From NCBI GenBank assembly GCA_951812795.1, contig OX638325.1:1364001-1428000 (forward strand): a stretch of DNA of 64,000 bases, in the 5' to 3' direction. The stretch is from an uncultured Dehalococcoidia bacterium. Its GTDB lineage: Bacteria; Chloroflexota; Dehalococcoidia; Lucifugimonadales; Lucifugimonadaceae. The notes under the pieces are model-generated. The model was not told where the DNA came from. It saw only the letters and a list, made by a program, of their open reading frames with translations, and searched no databases. The position numbers and the translations under genes are program-made. Every line of letters starts with the position of its first letter. Within the stretch, counting starts at the first letter, position 1. Positions 24,685 through 33,520 of this stretch are shown piece by piece.

Positions 24685-25533
24685 ATGAAATTGCGCAGTA
24701 CGACTGATTTGCACGAGGCTACAGTTTCGTTCGATGACCGGAAAATCAACTACGTCGAGGGGCCAGGCGCTGGACCTCCGTTGCTGTTCATCCACGGAAT
24801 CAGCGGACGCTGGCAAGATTGGGACAGCGTCGTAGACGAGTTCGCCGGTGATTGGCATATCTACGCGGTGGATCTGCGCGGACACGGTAAGTCTTCCTGG
24901 GTCGAGAATGGTTACCATTGGCGCAACTACGCTCTGGACCAAGTCGAGTTTGTGGAAAGCGTCATCCTACAACCGGCGTTCGTGGTCGGTCACTCGCTGG
25001 GTGGCGTCACCGCGCTCGGGCTCACTTCTGAACGCCCAGATCTGGTGCGCGCCGTGGTCTATGAAGACCCGCCTCTTTTCGTGCACCAAAGGTGGGAAGG
25101 AAACGAATTCCGCAACAGTTTCACCGCAACGTTGAAGGTGCTGGAGACCAGTCCTGACTTTGAAACTCTAGTCGCACACGTCAAGGAATCGAACCCAGTA
25201 CTCGAAGATGATCGGTGCCGCGATCGCGCCGAAAAGCTGATGGCCATGGACCCGGATGTCTTCCGATCAACCTTGAGCGGCCGCTCCAGAGCCGACTGGC
25301 GGTCCGAAGACCTGCTTCAGGGCGCCAAATCGCCCGGGCTTCTGCTCCAGGCCGAACCAACGCTTGGTGCTGCGCTTTTTGATGACGAGGCCACTAAAGC
25401 CTTGGGTTTCCTGCCGGATGCCGAGCTCGAAAAATGGGACGACAGCGGACATGGCATGCACAGCTCCTTCCCCGAGCGTTTCTCCGAACGCGTTCTGAGA
25501 TTCTTCAACCCATATCGAAACGGGCGAAATTGA
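24685..25533 (+). CDS. Alpha/beta-hydrolase
   Basis: 282 residues of the classic esterase/haloperoxidase-like fold: LLFIHGISGRWQDWDSV (oxyanion HG), VDLRGHGKSSW, VVGHSLGGVTALGL with nucleophile Ser, and DSGHGMHSSFPERF with the catalytic His. A lid region lies between residues ~140 and 200. It acts in the cytoplasm (no signal peptide) on an unknown ester, lactone or C-C substrate. It is divergent from the DapA-family gene, with ~200 bases between them, and overlaps no other gene. AAAGAAG precedes the ATG. Confidence 0.85.
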   Translation: MKLRSTTDLHEATVSFDDRKINYVEGPGAGPPLLFIHGISGRWQDWDSVVDEFAGDWHIYAVDLRGHGKSSWVENGYHWRNYALDQVEFVESVILQPAFVVGHSLGGVTALGLTSERPDLVRAVVYEDPPLFVHQRWEGNEFRNSFTATLKVLETSPDFETLVAHVKESNPVLEDDRCRDRAEKLMAMDPDVFRSTLSGRSRADWRSEDLLQGAKSPGLLLQAEPTLGAALFDDEATKALGFLPDAELEKWDDSGHGMHSSFPERFSERVLRFFNPYRNGRN

Positions 25534-25634
25534 AGAGTTCCCAGAATCCGCCCACAACCCGACTAACGGATATCCTTATCTCCGCTAAGGAAAATTGTCT
25601 CGGCACTAGGCAAACAAAGGAGGTTAAGAGCGCT

Positions 25635-27221
25635 TTGACCCAAAATGAACAGAATGGCAGCTACGGCCTCTCAGGGATTGGGGCACGGTTAGGCGATTCG
25701 GTCCCGTATCTCATCGTTTTTACAGCGAGCGCTTGCACCCTTATATTGGAGATCGTCGCCGGCCGAATTCTCGCTCCAGTCATCGGGGTCTCGCTCTACA
25801 CCTGGACGAGCATTATCGGCGTTGTGCTTGCCGGTATCAGTGTCGGCAACTACATCGGCGGTCTCATCGCAGATAGATTTCCAGCGCGGTCGACACTCGG
25901 CGCCATTTTGTTGGCTTCGAGCATATTGACCCTGATAATTTTGCCGCTAATCTCAATCGTGGGCGAGTTGGTCGCCGACATGCCGTTAGTGCCACGCATT
26001 GTGACGTTAACCGCGGTACTGTTCCTGCCAGTTAGCGTGATTTTGGGAATGGTGACGCCCGTCGTCATCAAACTGCAACTACAAGAGCTTTCAAGAACGG
26101 GCGACATCGTTGGCAGGTTCTACGCGATCTCCACCGCGGGATCGATCCTGGGGGTATTCCTCACAGGATTCTTCCTCATCCAATGGATCGGTACGCGCCC
26201 GATAGTGTTGGGCGTCGCTGTCGTGTTACTTGCGATGGCGGTACTGTTCGGCGACCTCTGGAAACTACGCGCCAAAGTCCTCAACATCTTGCCCGTCTCG
26301 GTCGCGGTCGTGGTTACTTTCGTTGCGTTCGTCTACGACGACGGGTTCGAATGGGTCAATTCGGGATGCGACGAGGAGAGCAACTACTTCTGCATCAAAG
26401 TTCGAGAGCGCACAATCCAAGACCAGACGGTTCGGACGCTGACTCTAGACCAACTTCTGCACAGTTACGTCGCCAAGGAAGACCCGACATTCCTCGTCTA
26501 CGGATATGAGAAGATCACGGCCGACTTCGTCGCGCTCCAAGACTATCGGAACGATGCACCGAAAGTTCTTTTCATCGGCGGTGGCGGGTATACCATGCCG
26601 CGACTGATCGAGCATCGGTACCCTGATTGGCATGTTGAGGTCATCGAGATCGATCCCGTCGTGACCAGAATTGCGCACGAGTACCTCTGGCTGCCCTTGA
26701 ACACCAAGATCGTTTCGTATCACGAAGACGCCCGGATGAAGGCCCGAGATTTCTCCAATGGCACCTACGACATGGTTGTCGGCGACGCGTTCAACGACTT
26801 CTCGGTGCCGTATCAACTCACGACGCACGAGTTCAATCAACAGGTCAAAGAACTGCTCAACCCTAACGGAATTTACGTTGTCAATATCGTGGACAACATC
26901 GATATCGGACAGTTTCTGCGTGCATACGTCAATACCATGCAGCACACATTCGAATACGTGTACGTGCTTCGCGACGACGAACTGTGGGGACAAGACGAAC
27001 GGAACAATGTCACCTACGTGGTCGTCGGGACAATGCAACCGATTACAGCAAAGGATCTCGAAGAGGCGAATGCGGCGGTCGGGTGGCATGAGCCGATTTC
27101 CAGCTTCATGCCTGGCGATTTTTATGACCAATGGTTCAACAAAAAAGAACCGGTCATGCTCACCGACGGATTTGTTCCGGTCGATCAACTGCTCGCGCCA
27201 GTATTCCTCAAGAGCCGGTAG
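25635..27221 (+). CDS. Membrane-bound spermidine-synthase-like protein (fused MFS-like/SpeE-like)
   Basis: 528 residues. The N-terminal ~210 residues contain about seven hydrophobic helices (YLIVFTASACTLILEIVAG; WTSIIGVVLAGISVGNYIGG and others). The C-terminal half is a Rossmann methyltransferase fold of the spermidine synthase family: VLFIGGGGYTMPRLIEHRYP, VEVIEIDPVV, EDARM and YDMVVGDAFNDFSVP, matching the aminopropyltransferase Asp positions. Polyamine synthesis is not proven, since membrane SpeE-like proteins are of poorly known function. The start is decided by AAAGGAGG (25616-25623), 11 bases before TTG 25635; the nearest ATGs are out of frame and an upstream frame runs into the hydrolase gene. 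Confidence 0.82.
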   Translation: MTQNEQNGSYGLSGIGARLGDSVPYLIVFTASACTLILEIVAGRILAPVIGVSLYTWTSIIGVVLAGISVGNYIGGLIADRFPARSTLGAILLASSILTLIILPLISIVGELVADMPLVPRIVTLTAVLFLPVSVILGMVTPVVIKLQLQELSRTGDIVGRFYAISTAGSILGVFLTGFFLIQWIGTRPIVLGVAVVLLAMAVLFGDLWKLRAKVLNILPVSVAVVVTFVAFVYDDGFEWVNSGCDEESNYFCIKVRERTIQDQTVRTLTLDQLLHSYVAKEDPTFLVYGYEKITADFVALQDYRNDAPKVLFIGGGGYTMPRLIEHRYPDWHVEVIEIDPVVTRIAHEYLWLPLNTKIVSYHEDARMKARDFSNGTYDMVVGDAFNDFSVPYQLTTHEFNQQVKELLNPNGIYVVNIVDNIDIGQFLRAYVNTMQHTFEYVYVLRDDELWGQDERNNVTYVVVGTMQPITAKDLEEANAAVGWHEPISSFMPGDFYDQWFNKKEPVMLTDGFVPVDQLLAPVFLKSR

Positions 27222-27243
27222 TCGGCTTCGAGATTAAACCGAT

Positions 27244-27729
27244 CTACGCGTCCGTGCCAAAAATCACGCCCAACGCGTCATCGGTCTTGCCGAACATCAC
27301 TGTTTCCTCATCGGGGGACGCATGATCGTAACCGAGCAAGTGCAAAGTCCCATGGATCGCGAGCATCGCTAACTCCCGTTCGAACGACACGCCTTTCTCG
27401 AGTGCCTGACGAATTGTCTGCGGTATCGAAATTGCGATGTCGCCAAGGTATTCATTCGATTCATCGTCCTCAAACGCTGGAAACCCACTGTTTGATTCGC
27501 TCTCGAACGAGAGCACGTCGGTCACGTAATCCTCACCAGCGAACTCCTGGTTGAGCTCGTGCAACCGAGCGTCGCCGGTCAATAGGACCGTCACCGAAAC
27601 CACTCGTTGGCCCAAGAATCCTTCACGGATAAGAATTTCGCCGACCGCTTTTTCTACGACTTCTGTGCTTGCGGTCGAAACCTGCGCCGCACCTTCATCA
27701 ATCTCAACTTCAACTTGATTGTCTGGCAT
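27244..27729 (-). CDS. ybeY: Endoribonuclease YbeY (rRNA maturation)
   Basis: 161 residues with the zinc motif HGTLHLLGYDH near residue 125 and the upstream block TDVLSFESE. YbeY is a single-strand RNase that matures 16S rRNA ends and takes part in ribosome quality control. Length is normal. The hypothetical gene at 27740 ends 10 bases upstream, implying one transcript. It is convergent with the spermidine-synthase-like gene. Confidence 0.93.
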   Translation of the reverse strand: MPDNQVEVEIDEGAAQVSTASTEVVEKAVGEILIREGFLGQRVVSVTVLLTGDARLHELNQEFAGEDYVTDVLSFESESNSGFPAFEDDESNEYLGDIAISIPQTIRQALEKGVSFERELAMLAIHGTLHLLGYDHASPDEETVMFGKTDDALGVIFGTDA

Positions 27730-27739
27730 CGAATTGCCC

Positions 27740-28102
27740 TCAGTTGATGAGTCTGGAAACCGCTTCCCGCAATCTTCGCAATGTGCTCAAGAGTGGTGAA
27801 TACTTTGCATCGATATCCGCCAAATCTGAAGCTACTGCTGTCGCTTCCGCGATCCCGTTGCGGATTTCGGGTGCTGATGAATGGTCCAGCTCCGCCCCAC
27901 ATGGAGCAATCTCCGCGTACATCTTCGCCTGCATCAAGTTTGGAGTAAGTCGCTCGGAGATGATTTCAGACTGTGAAGCATCGCCCCGGGCGACGGAAGT
28001 CAACGCCAACTCCTCAGCCGTTTGGATCGCCTCGGCGATGGCAAAAGTCAACTCTTCGGCAGTCGCCGGTTCATCTCTAGACAAAGCGTAACGGTCTCCC
28101 AC
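27740..28102 (-). CDS. Hypothetical helical protein upstream of ybeY
   Basis: About 120 residues, nearly all helix-forming (TFAIAEAIQTAEELALTSVA, later SPLLSTLRRLREAVSRL). It has no recognised family and no membrane span. A GTG at 28102 is preceded by the end of a 15-base G run (on this strand), GGGGAG, about ten bases upstream. The frame also stays open through the G run to an ATG at 28198, but that part reads PPAGGGGGEPIG and looks non-coding. It lies 10 bases before ybeY and after rhaM on the same strand. Confidence 0.5.
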   Translation of the reverse strand: MGDRYALSRDEPATAEELTFAIAEAIQTAEELALTSVARGDASQSEIISERLTPNLMQAKMYAEIAPCGAELDHSSAPEIRNGIAEATAVASDLADIDAKYSPLLSTLRRLREAVSRLIN

Positions 28103-28115
28103 CCCGATCGGTTCT

Positions 28116-28130
28116 CCCCCCCCCCCCCCC
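28116..28130. repeat. 15-base homopolymer (C on plus strand)
   Basis: An uninterrupted run of 15 C, followed by GCAGGGGGCAG, which can form a CCCCC..GGGGG hairpin. Such runs slip readily in replication and are also a typical place for sequencing length error. It sits in the leader of the hypothetical gene before ybeY. Confidence 0.9.
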
Positions 28131-28142
28131 GCAGGGGGCAGC

Positions 28143-28487
28143 TCAGTCTTCAAACCACGCAGAGTCGAATGCCAAGGACATCGGGGCCCACCAATCATCG
28201 GCTTTGGCCTCAGGCACCTTCTGCTGATAGGTCATCATGAGATCGTTCCACTCATCGGCCCGTTTCGACGACGTGTAACTTTGGAAATCGCGACGCGGAT
28301 CGAAATCGTCCGGCGCCGTGCAATACATGAACAGATGATTTCCGCTTCGGAATATCTCCATTCGTTCAATCCCGATGCCCTTTAGCGCTTCTAGCACCTC
28401 CGGCCAGACGTTACGATGGTACTCCTCGTATTCGGCGATGATCTTTGGATCGTCTTTCAGGTCGAGAACTTGGGCGAAAGATTTCAT
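28143..28487 (-). CDS. rhaM: L-rhamnose mutarotase family protein
   Basis: 114 residues of the RhaM dimeric ferredoxin-like fold: KSFAQVLDLKDDPKIIAEYEEYHRNVWPEV carries the conserved Tyr-His pair, and RMEIFRSGNHLFMYCTAPDDF the strand with the second active-site residues; WWAPM is typical of the C-terminus. The enzyme interconverts alpha and beta anomers of L-rhamnose or L-fucose. A second family member is at 30614 in the opposite direction. The start ATG 28487 gives the standard ~105-115 residue length; the longer open frame upstream is not family-like. Confidence 0.85.
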   Translation of the reverse strand: MKSFAQVLDLKDDPKIIAEYEEYHRNVWPEVLEALKGIGIERMEIFRSGNHLFMYCTAPDDFDPRRDFQSYTSSKRADEWNDLMMTYQQKVPEAKADDWWAPMSLAFDSAWFED

Positions 28488-28623
28488 GAGGCGTTCCGTT
28501 GGTTTAAGAGTTCGGGGACGAACGCATTGCTCGCTCGTCGACCACTTCGGTAGCTTTCCCAATTCTCCATCCGGGCAGTGTAACACCGCGTGCGCCGTTA
28601 ACGGAATCGCACAACGTTGTCGA

Positions 28624-30438
28624 TCACTCGGTGAGTTCCGGTAATTGGATTCCGACGATGGTACCGTCTTGCGTCCCTGCAAACAGCATGTCGCCAGCGA
28701 CCGCCGGGCTGGACTTGCACAGTCTGCAAGGCGTGTCGCCGCCCCAAAGATCCAACTTGTACCTAGTCCTGCCACGTTCCAGATCGATCATGTAAAGGAC
28801 ACCGAAGTGGTCGATAATGAAGACGAATGCACCTGCAATCACCGGCCCTCCAATCACGGTGGCGTCGATGTTTCCCTGCTTGTCGGTGAACTCTCTCCAG
28901 AGCAGTTCGGGCGTTTCGTAGAGATCGTTGTCACGTTTCCGTTCCGCTTCGTCACGGTCGGGATTCAGCGCATAAACCGCACCTGATCGGTCAGAGGCTA
29001 TAACAACGTCTTCGGTGGCGGCAATATCGCCCCGGACCGGCCTCTGGGCAATGTAAACCCACCTGATTCGATTGCCTGTGTACTGGATAATTTCGTGAGC
29101 GTCGTTGGCGAAATAGATGTCCGCCCCGGCTCGGACTACTGAGGCCCGGATGGGTTTAGGGTCGTCATCTCCGCCGGAATCGAAATGCGGCATCTTGTCG
29201 CCTCGAAAGCCAGCGGTCCCATTTCTCAATCCCGTGCTGATCGTGACTCCGTGCACCGAGCCGTCATCGTTGCCAATATAAAACGCATCGTTATACGCGA
29301 TCCCACTTTCCCTGAACTGCCCCTGCAGCTCCCTCGACGTAGGTTTCGGATACACCCACAAGACCTCGCCCTCGGTATCGCTGACTGGATCGGCGTCGAA
29401 AGCGTATATCCGCCCGTCTGTTGAAGGCGCGATCAAAACATTCCCGTAGATCGTTGGGCGAACATCGAAGCTACTCACATCCTCTGGGTTGTATTCCCAT
29501 CGCTTGCTCCCGTCTTCAACGTCAAGAGCCAACACGCCTTCGCTTGCGGTACCGAAGAATACGATCGAACCGTCATCGCTCAATACTGCGCCGGTCGTGA
29601 CGTCAGAATGCACATTGCGCGACCAACGCTCTTCGCCGGTGGAAGCAAACAACGCGTAGAACTTGTTGTCTTTGGAACCGACGTAAACGATACCTTCGTG
29701 CACCGTGATATCCGGCACGATAGAGCGGACCGGGCCCGTGCCAGTCGATTCGGTTTGGAACGTCCAACTGACCGTCAAGTCCGCGACCGGCTCAGGCGTT
29801 GGAGTAGGCGTGTTGGTAGGCGTCGCGGTTGGGAGTGGTGTCGCGGTGGGCAACGGGGTTGGCGTCGCGGTAGGTACCGCAGTCGGGGTCGGGGTTGACG
29901 TTGCAGTCGGTTCCGGCATCGCGGTGGGTTCCGGAGTCGGTGTGAGTGTCGGATTCGGTGTTGGCGACGCCTCCTCAGGGCTCTCAGTTGGTGTCGGCGA
30001 TGCGGTATCTGTCGGTATCGCTGTCGCCGTATTCGTCGGTGTTGGCGTATCGGTTGGGATCGACGTGGGTGTCAACGTCGGCGTCGGTTCAGGTGTAGCC
30101 GTCGGCGCTGGCGTGGAGGTTGGAGTAGGTGTAAACGTCGCGGTGGGTTTTGGAACCGGCGTGTCAGTTGGAACCGGCGTGTGCGTCGGGCTTGGCGTAA
30201 ACGTACTCGTCACCGTAAACGTTGCCGTATGCGTCACCATCGGAGGGCGTCGCGTTTCTGCGTCTGGAGGGCTCGGCGATTCAGTCGGTTTGGCCGAATC
30301 TGGTTCTTCTGTGGGTTTACCTTGTTCTGAATCGGAACATGCAACCGCCAATGCAAACGCGCCGCTCAGCGCAATCGCAACGGCCAAAATTGCGACGCGA
30401 CCGACCAGACTGCTGTTCTTGCGCAAAGCCATCATCAT
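28624..30438 (-). CDS. Lipoprotein with Thr/Pro-rich linker and PQQ-type beta-propeller
   Basis: 604 residues. A lipoprotein signal is visible ([19 protein letters not shown], cleavage before Cys). Then comes about 160 residues of Thr-Pro-rich low complexity (units like TPTPT, ATPTP, PTATP) reaching residue ~220, and a ~380-residue propeller made of PQQ-like repeats ([70 protein letters not shown]). It is probably surface-anchored with the propeller held away from the membrane. Thr/Pro linkers of this kind are frequent in Chloroflexota and are expected O-glycosylation sites. No enzymatic residues are evident; a binding or sensing role is possible. The start may be any of three successive ATGs. 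Confidence 0.8.
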   Translation of the reverse strand: MMMALRKNSSLVGRVAILAVAIALSGAFALAVACSDSEQGKPTEEPDSAKPTESPSPPDAETRRPPMVTHTATFTVTSTFTPSPTHTPVPTDTPVPKPTATFTPTPTSTPAPTATPEPTPTLTPTSIPTDTPTPTNTATAIPTDTASPTPTESPEEASPTPNPTLTPTPEPTAMPEPTATSTPTPTAVPTATPTPLPTATPLPTATPTNTPTPTPEPVADLTVSWTFQTESTGTGPVRSIVPDITVHEGIVYVGSKDNKFYALFASTGEERWSRNVHSDVTTGAVLSDDGSIVFFGTASEGVLALDVEDGSKRWEYNPEDVSSFDVRPTIYGNVLIAPSTDGRIYAFDADPVSDTEGEVLWVYPKPTSRELQGQFRESGIAYNDAFYIGNDDGSVHGVTISTGLRNGTAGFRGDKMPHFDSGGDDDPKPIRASVVRAGADIYFANDAHEIIQYTGNRIRWVYIAQRPVRGDIAATEDVVIASDRSGAVYALNPDRDEAERKRDNDLYETPELLWREFTDKQGNIDATVIGGPVIAGAFVFIIDHFGVLYMIDLERGRTRYKLDLWGGDTPCRLCKSSPAVAGDMLFAGTQDGTIVGIQLPELTE

Positions 30439-30613
30439 TACAGGTTAACGATTTCCCATACGCCGTTTCCATAACATGGGTTTCCATCAACTCGATACGC
30501 AGATCGAATCGGCTTACCGGAACTTTCCGATATAGTCATGTTTGTCAAAGCAGTGAAACGCTCACTCCAACTGCCAGAGGCAGAAGAATGCTAAAACCGG
30601 AGGTCAGCCAATC

Positions 30614-30937
30614 ATGAAACGCGTCGGATTCCTTATGAAGATCAATCCTGCAAATTTGGATGAATACACGGAACATCACGCGAACGTGTGGCCGGATATG
30701 CTGGCCGCACTCCGCCGACACGGTTGGCGGAACTACAGTATCTTCGCGCGGGACGATGGGACGCTGTTCGGCTACGTCGAAGTCCCGGATTCGTTCGAGA
30801 AAGCGCTCGAAGGGATGGCAGAAGAGGAGGTCAATGATCGGTGGCAGGAGTTCATGGCGCCATACTTCGAGATCCCTGAAGGGTCCCATCCAGACGAAAA
30901 CATGGTCGTGCTGACGGAAGTTTTTCATACCGACTGA
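30614..30937 (+). CDS. rhaM: L-rhamnose mutarotase family protein (second copy)
   Basis: 107 residues: KRVGFLMKINPANLDEYTEHHANVWPDM with the conserved Tyr and His, RNYSIFARDDGTLFGYVEV, then WQEFMAPYF. GGAGG lies ten bases before ATG 30614. It is only distantly similar to the copy at 28143, so the two may favour different deoxysugars. It begins a run of same-strand genes (amidohydrolase at 30962, NIPSNAP at 31945) that looks like a small catabolic operon. Confidence 0.9.
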   Translation: MKRVGFLMKINPANLDEYTEHHANVWPDMLAALRRHGWRNYSIFARDDGTLFGYVEVPDSFEKALEGMAEEEVNDRWQEFMAPYFEIPEGSHPDENMVVLTEVFHTD

Positions 30938-30961
30938 AACACAACGAACCGGAGAGGAATA

Positions 30962-31867
30962 ATGGCGCTCCCCACATTCATCGACACCCACCACCATCTC
31001 TGGGACCTCGAAAACAACCCCTACCCGTGGCTAACTGAAGGCATCGATCACTTCGTTGGTGATTACTCGATCTTTCGCCGCACGTACCTGATTTCGCACC
31101 TTCATGAAGACGCGAAGGGCCTGCCTCTCGTCAAGTCGGTACACGTCCAAGCCGAGTGGGATCACGAATCGGATCCGGTGGGTGAAACCGCCTGGTTACA
31201 AAGCGTGGCCGATTCCGATGCTTCGCGTGGAATGCCGCACGCCGTCATCGGATTTGCGGATCTGTCCAACCCGGATGCGCCCGACCTAATAGCTCGCCAC
31301 GCCGAATACCCTAATTGGCGCGGCATACGTCACATGCTCAACTGGGCCGAAGATCCCAAGTGGCAATTTACTGACCGCAACGACCTGATGACCGATACCG
31401 ACTGGCTACGGGGTTACCGCGCGTTGGCCGACCATGGCGGTTCATTCGATCTCCAAGTGTGGCCTTGGCAACTGGCAGACGCCGCCGACCTCGCAAACCG
31501 CGTTCCTGACGTGCCGATTGTTCTCGACCACACCGGCATGCCGAGGGATTGGGACGATGCCGGCGTTGAAGTCTGGCGCGACGGCATGAAAGCGCTCGCA
31601 AACACCGACAACGTCTCGGTCAAGATATCCGCGCTAGGCATGTTTGCCGGCGAGTTCACCGCTGACCGGATCCGTCAATTCGTCCTTGACACCATCGACA
31701 TCTTTGGTGTCGAGAAATGCATGTTCGCTTCCAACTACCCTGTCGACATGTTATTCAGCTCATATGCGGCGATCTGGGAGGCCTACGATGAAATTACTTC
31801 CGATTTTTCGGGATCCGACCGCGACAAGCTTTTCAAGTCGAACGCCGAGCGTTATTACCGGATTTGA
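30962..31867 (+). CDS. Amidohydrolase-family lactonase (L-fuconolactonase/rhamnonolactonase-like)
   Basis: 301 residues of the amidohydrolase-2 type TIM barrel: FIDTHHHLWDLENNPYPWL with the metal His pair, SVHVQAEWDH, QVWPWQLADAADL, PIVLDHTGMP with the His, and MFASNYPVDMLF with the conserved Asp near the end. Related proteins hydrolyse sugar-acid lactones in oxidative fucose/rhamnose breakdown. The adjacent mutarotase (24-base gap) supports this use. The ATG is preceded by GGAGAGGAATA. Confidence 0.85.
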   Translation: MALPTFIDTHHHLWDLENNPYPWLTEGIDHFVGDYSIFRRTYLISHLHEDAKGLPLVKSVHVQAEWDHESDPVGETAWLQSVADSDASRGMPHAVIGFADLSNPDAPDLIARHAEYPNWRGIRHMLNWAEDPKWQFTDRNDLMTDTDWLRGYRALADHGGSFDLQVWPWQLADAADLANRVPDVPIVLDHTGMPRDWDDAGVEVWRDGMKALANTDNVSVKISALGMFAGEFTADRIRQFVLDTIDIFGVEKCMFASNYPVDMLFSSYAAIWEAYDEITSDFSGSDRDKLFKSNAERYYRI

Positions 31868-31944
31868 TTCCGAGTGTGACCTCAAATAGATAATGTGTAT
31901 TGGCAACGAAACCGATTTCGCCACCAACAAGGAGATATAGACCG

Positions 31945-32244
31945 ATGACAATCGCGCATTTGCGAACTTACACCATCAACAAAGGCATGATGGATTCTTG
32001 GCTCAAGCTGTTCGACGAAACACTCATCGACGTCATGGACGGTTTCGGCATGAAGGCCGAGACCGTTTGGGTCAACGAAGAGGAATCGCAGTTCATCTGG
32101 ATCCGATCGTATGGAGAAACAATGGATGAGCTCGAGGAGAAGGAAGCTGCGTTCTACGGATCCGAGTGGTGGGAAAAGAACATGCCGCTTGTCCGCGGTC
32201 ACCTAGCCCACCGCGACATCCAAGTCATCAAATCAGTGGACTAA
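31945..32244 (+). CDS. NIPSNAP-family protein
   Basis: 99 residues: LRTYTINKGMMDSWLKLFDE at the start, then IWIRSYGETMDELEEKEAAFYGS, matching the ferredoxin-like NIPSNAP/dimeric alpha-beta barrel family. AAGGAG precedes ATG 31945 by about eleven bases and fixes the start; the longer frame from 31900 has no such signal. The function of bacterial NIPSNAP proteins is mostly unknown. Its position after the lactonase suggests an accessory role in that pathway. Confidence 0.8.
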   Translation: MTIAHLRTYTINKGMMDSWLKLFDETLIDVMDGFGMKAETVWVNEEESQFIWIRSYGETMDELEEKEAAFYGSEWWEKNMPLVRGHLAHRDIQVIKSVD

Positions 32245-32352
32245 ACTTCGCCGACACTGGTCAGCAAAATTTCCGCCGAGGCAACATCGGCGCGCACCAC
32301 ACAATTCGAACTACTCGGGGCGCAAGCTAGCGTCTCCCGAACCTATATCGTT

Positions 32353-32751
32353 TTGGTCGCACCGATCCTGAACATTCTTGGCTGGCGCGTGAGTCATCCC
32401 GAGTTCTGGTTCATTCCAGCCACACGCGACGACGCCGATGCCCGCATGGTTCACGCCCTGAGGTCCGACGCGGTGCCAGATCGAACCTTGGCAGTGATCG
32501 AAACCCGAGCACTCGGCGCGGACATCGTTGACGGCATCGAATTCCATCTGCAACGGTGCATTGACACGGGCGTCGCGATTTTCGCCATCACCGATGGACG
32601 ATACTGGCACCTCTATCCGATCTCGGAAGGAGTAACCCCCGGCAAACCCACAACAGTTTGCGATCTATTCAGTGGAAAACCGTCTGATGTCGAAGCAATG
32701 ACGATGCTGGAGTGTAAGACACCGGCATTCGTGCACAATCCCTCCAAGTGA
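32353..32751 (+). CDS. Isolated HsdR N-terminal-like (restriction-subunit type) domain, start uncertain
   Basis: The frame gives LVAPILNILGWRVSHPEF, DRTLAVIETRALGADI, then CIDTGVAIFAITDGRYWHLYPI, the layout of the type I restriction R-subunit N-terminal nuclease-like domain (an 'ILxxLGW' opening, a 'V-E-x-K/R' strand and a 'TDGxxWxLY' block). The expected catalytic ExK reads ETR. Similarity extends upstream of the TTG at 32353 (SVSRTYIV), in the same frame, directly after the NIPSNAP stop, with no ATG. It is probably a detached or decaying fragment; no HsdR motor domain or HsdM/HsdS is present. Confidence 0.5.
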   Translation: MVAPILNILGWRVSHPEFWFIPATRDDADARMVHALRSDAVPDRTLAVIETRALGADIVDGIEFHLQRCIDTGVAIFAITDGRYWHLYPISEGVTPGKPTTVCDLFSGKPSDVEAMTMLECKTPAFVHNPSK

Positions 32752-32766
32752 TATGAAACACTCGAA

Positions 32767-33492
32767 ATGACCGATCTCACTAAATGCAAAGCGTTGACCT
32801 TCGATCTGTTTGGCACCGTCCTGGACCTCGGCGGTAGTTTAACGCCCTTCATCGCCGAATTCATCCGCGGGCGTGACGCCCCTGATTCACCAACGGGCCG
32901 CGTCGACGCTGGTGCATTCTGGGCAGAACTACGGCACCGCCAACGCATCGAGCAGTACCAAGACTCACTCGTCGAACTCGGCCACACCGGTTATCTTGAG
33001 ACCGCTCAGAAAGCGTTCGTATACGTCGCCAAACTCAACAACCTCCCGCCGACACCCAACGAAGTCGACGCATTCATGCAGGGTTGGCAACACCTCTCCC
33101 CATTTCCAGATTGCCTTCCCGCACTCGAGCGCATGAAATCGTCTTACAAACTCGTCGCGCTCTCCAATGGAAACCCATGGTTCCTCGACCACTTAGTCGA
33201 AAACCGCATCAAATTCGAGTTCGACGACATCATCTCTGTTGAGGTTGCCGGTGCCTTCAAACCTCATCCGGGCGTCTACCGCAGCGCGGCTAGGAAGTCA
33301 AAAATGGAGCCTAGTGAACTCATTATGGTCTCCTCCAATTCCTTTGACGTTATGGGGGCTCGAACCTGCGGCCTCCGCGGCATATACGTCAACCGCTATA
33401 ATCTCCCATTTGAAGACACCGACGCCCAGTACGAACCGGACTTGACCGTAGATGATTTTGCCGCGATGGCGGATCATCTGCTGGCAAAATGA
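32767..33492 (+). CDS. L-2-haloacid dehalogenase (HAD type II)
   Basis: 241 residues of the HAD superfamily with all landmark residues of L-2-haloacid dehalogenases: nucleophile Asp in LTFDLFGTVLD, Ser-Asn in LSNGN, Lys and Tyr in FKPHPGVY, and Ser, Asn, Asp in VSSNSFDVMGAR. The SSN..D pattern separates dehalogenases from phosphatases of this fold. The reaction would hydrolyse 2-halo-alkanoic acids to 2-hydroxy acids with inversion, in the cytoplasm. The gene lies 16 bases after the HsdR-like fragment and 29 bases before an FlK-like thioesterase. Confidence 0.87.
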   Translation: MTDLTKCKALTFDLFGTVLDLGGSLTPFIAEFIRGRDAPDSPTGRVDAGAFWAELRHRQRIEQYQDSLVELGHTGYLETAQKAFVYVAKLNNLPPTPNEVDAFMQGWQHLSPFPDCLPALERMKSSYKLVALSNGNPWFLDHLVENRIKFEFDDIISVEVAGAFKPHPGVYRSAARKSKMEPSELIMVSSNSFDVMGARTCGLRGIYVNRYNLPFEDTDAQYEPDLTVDDFAAMADHLLAK

Positions 33493-33520
33493 ACCCCAAG
33501 GGGGAAACCAACGTTAGCAA

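Noticed and set aside
29705..30448. A 247-codon plus-strand frame of Val/Gly repeats (VGVGV)
   Set aside because: It is the antisense of the Thr/Pro-rich linker of the propeller lipoprotein and has no other support.
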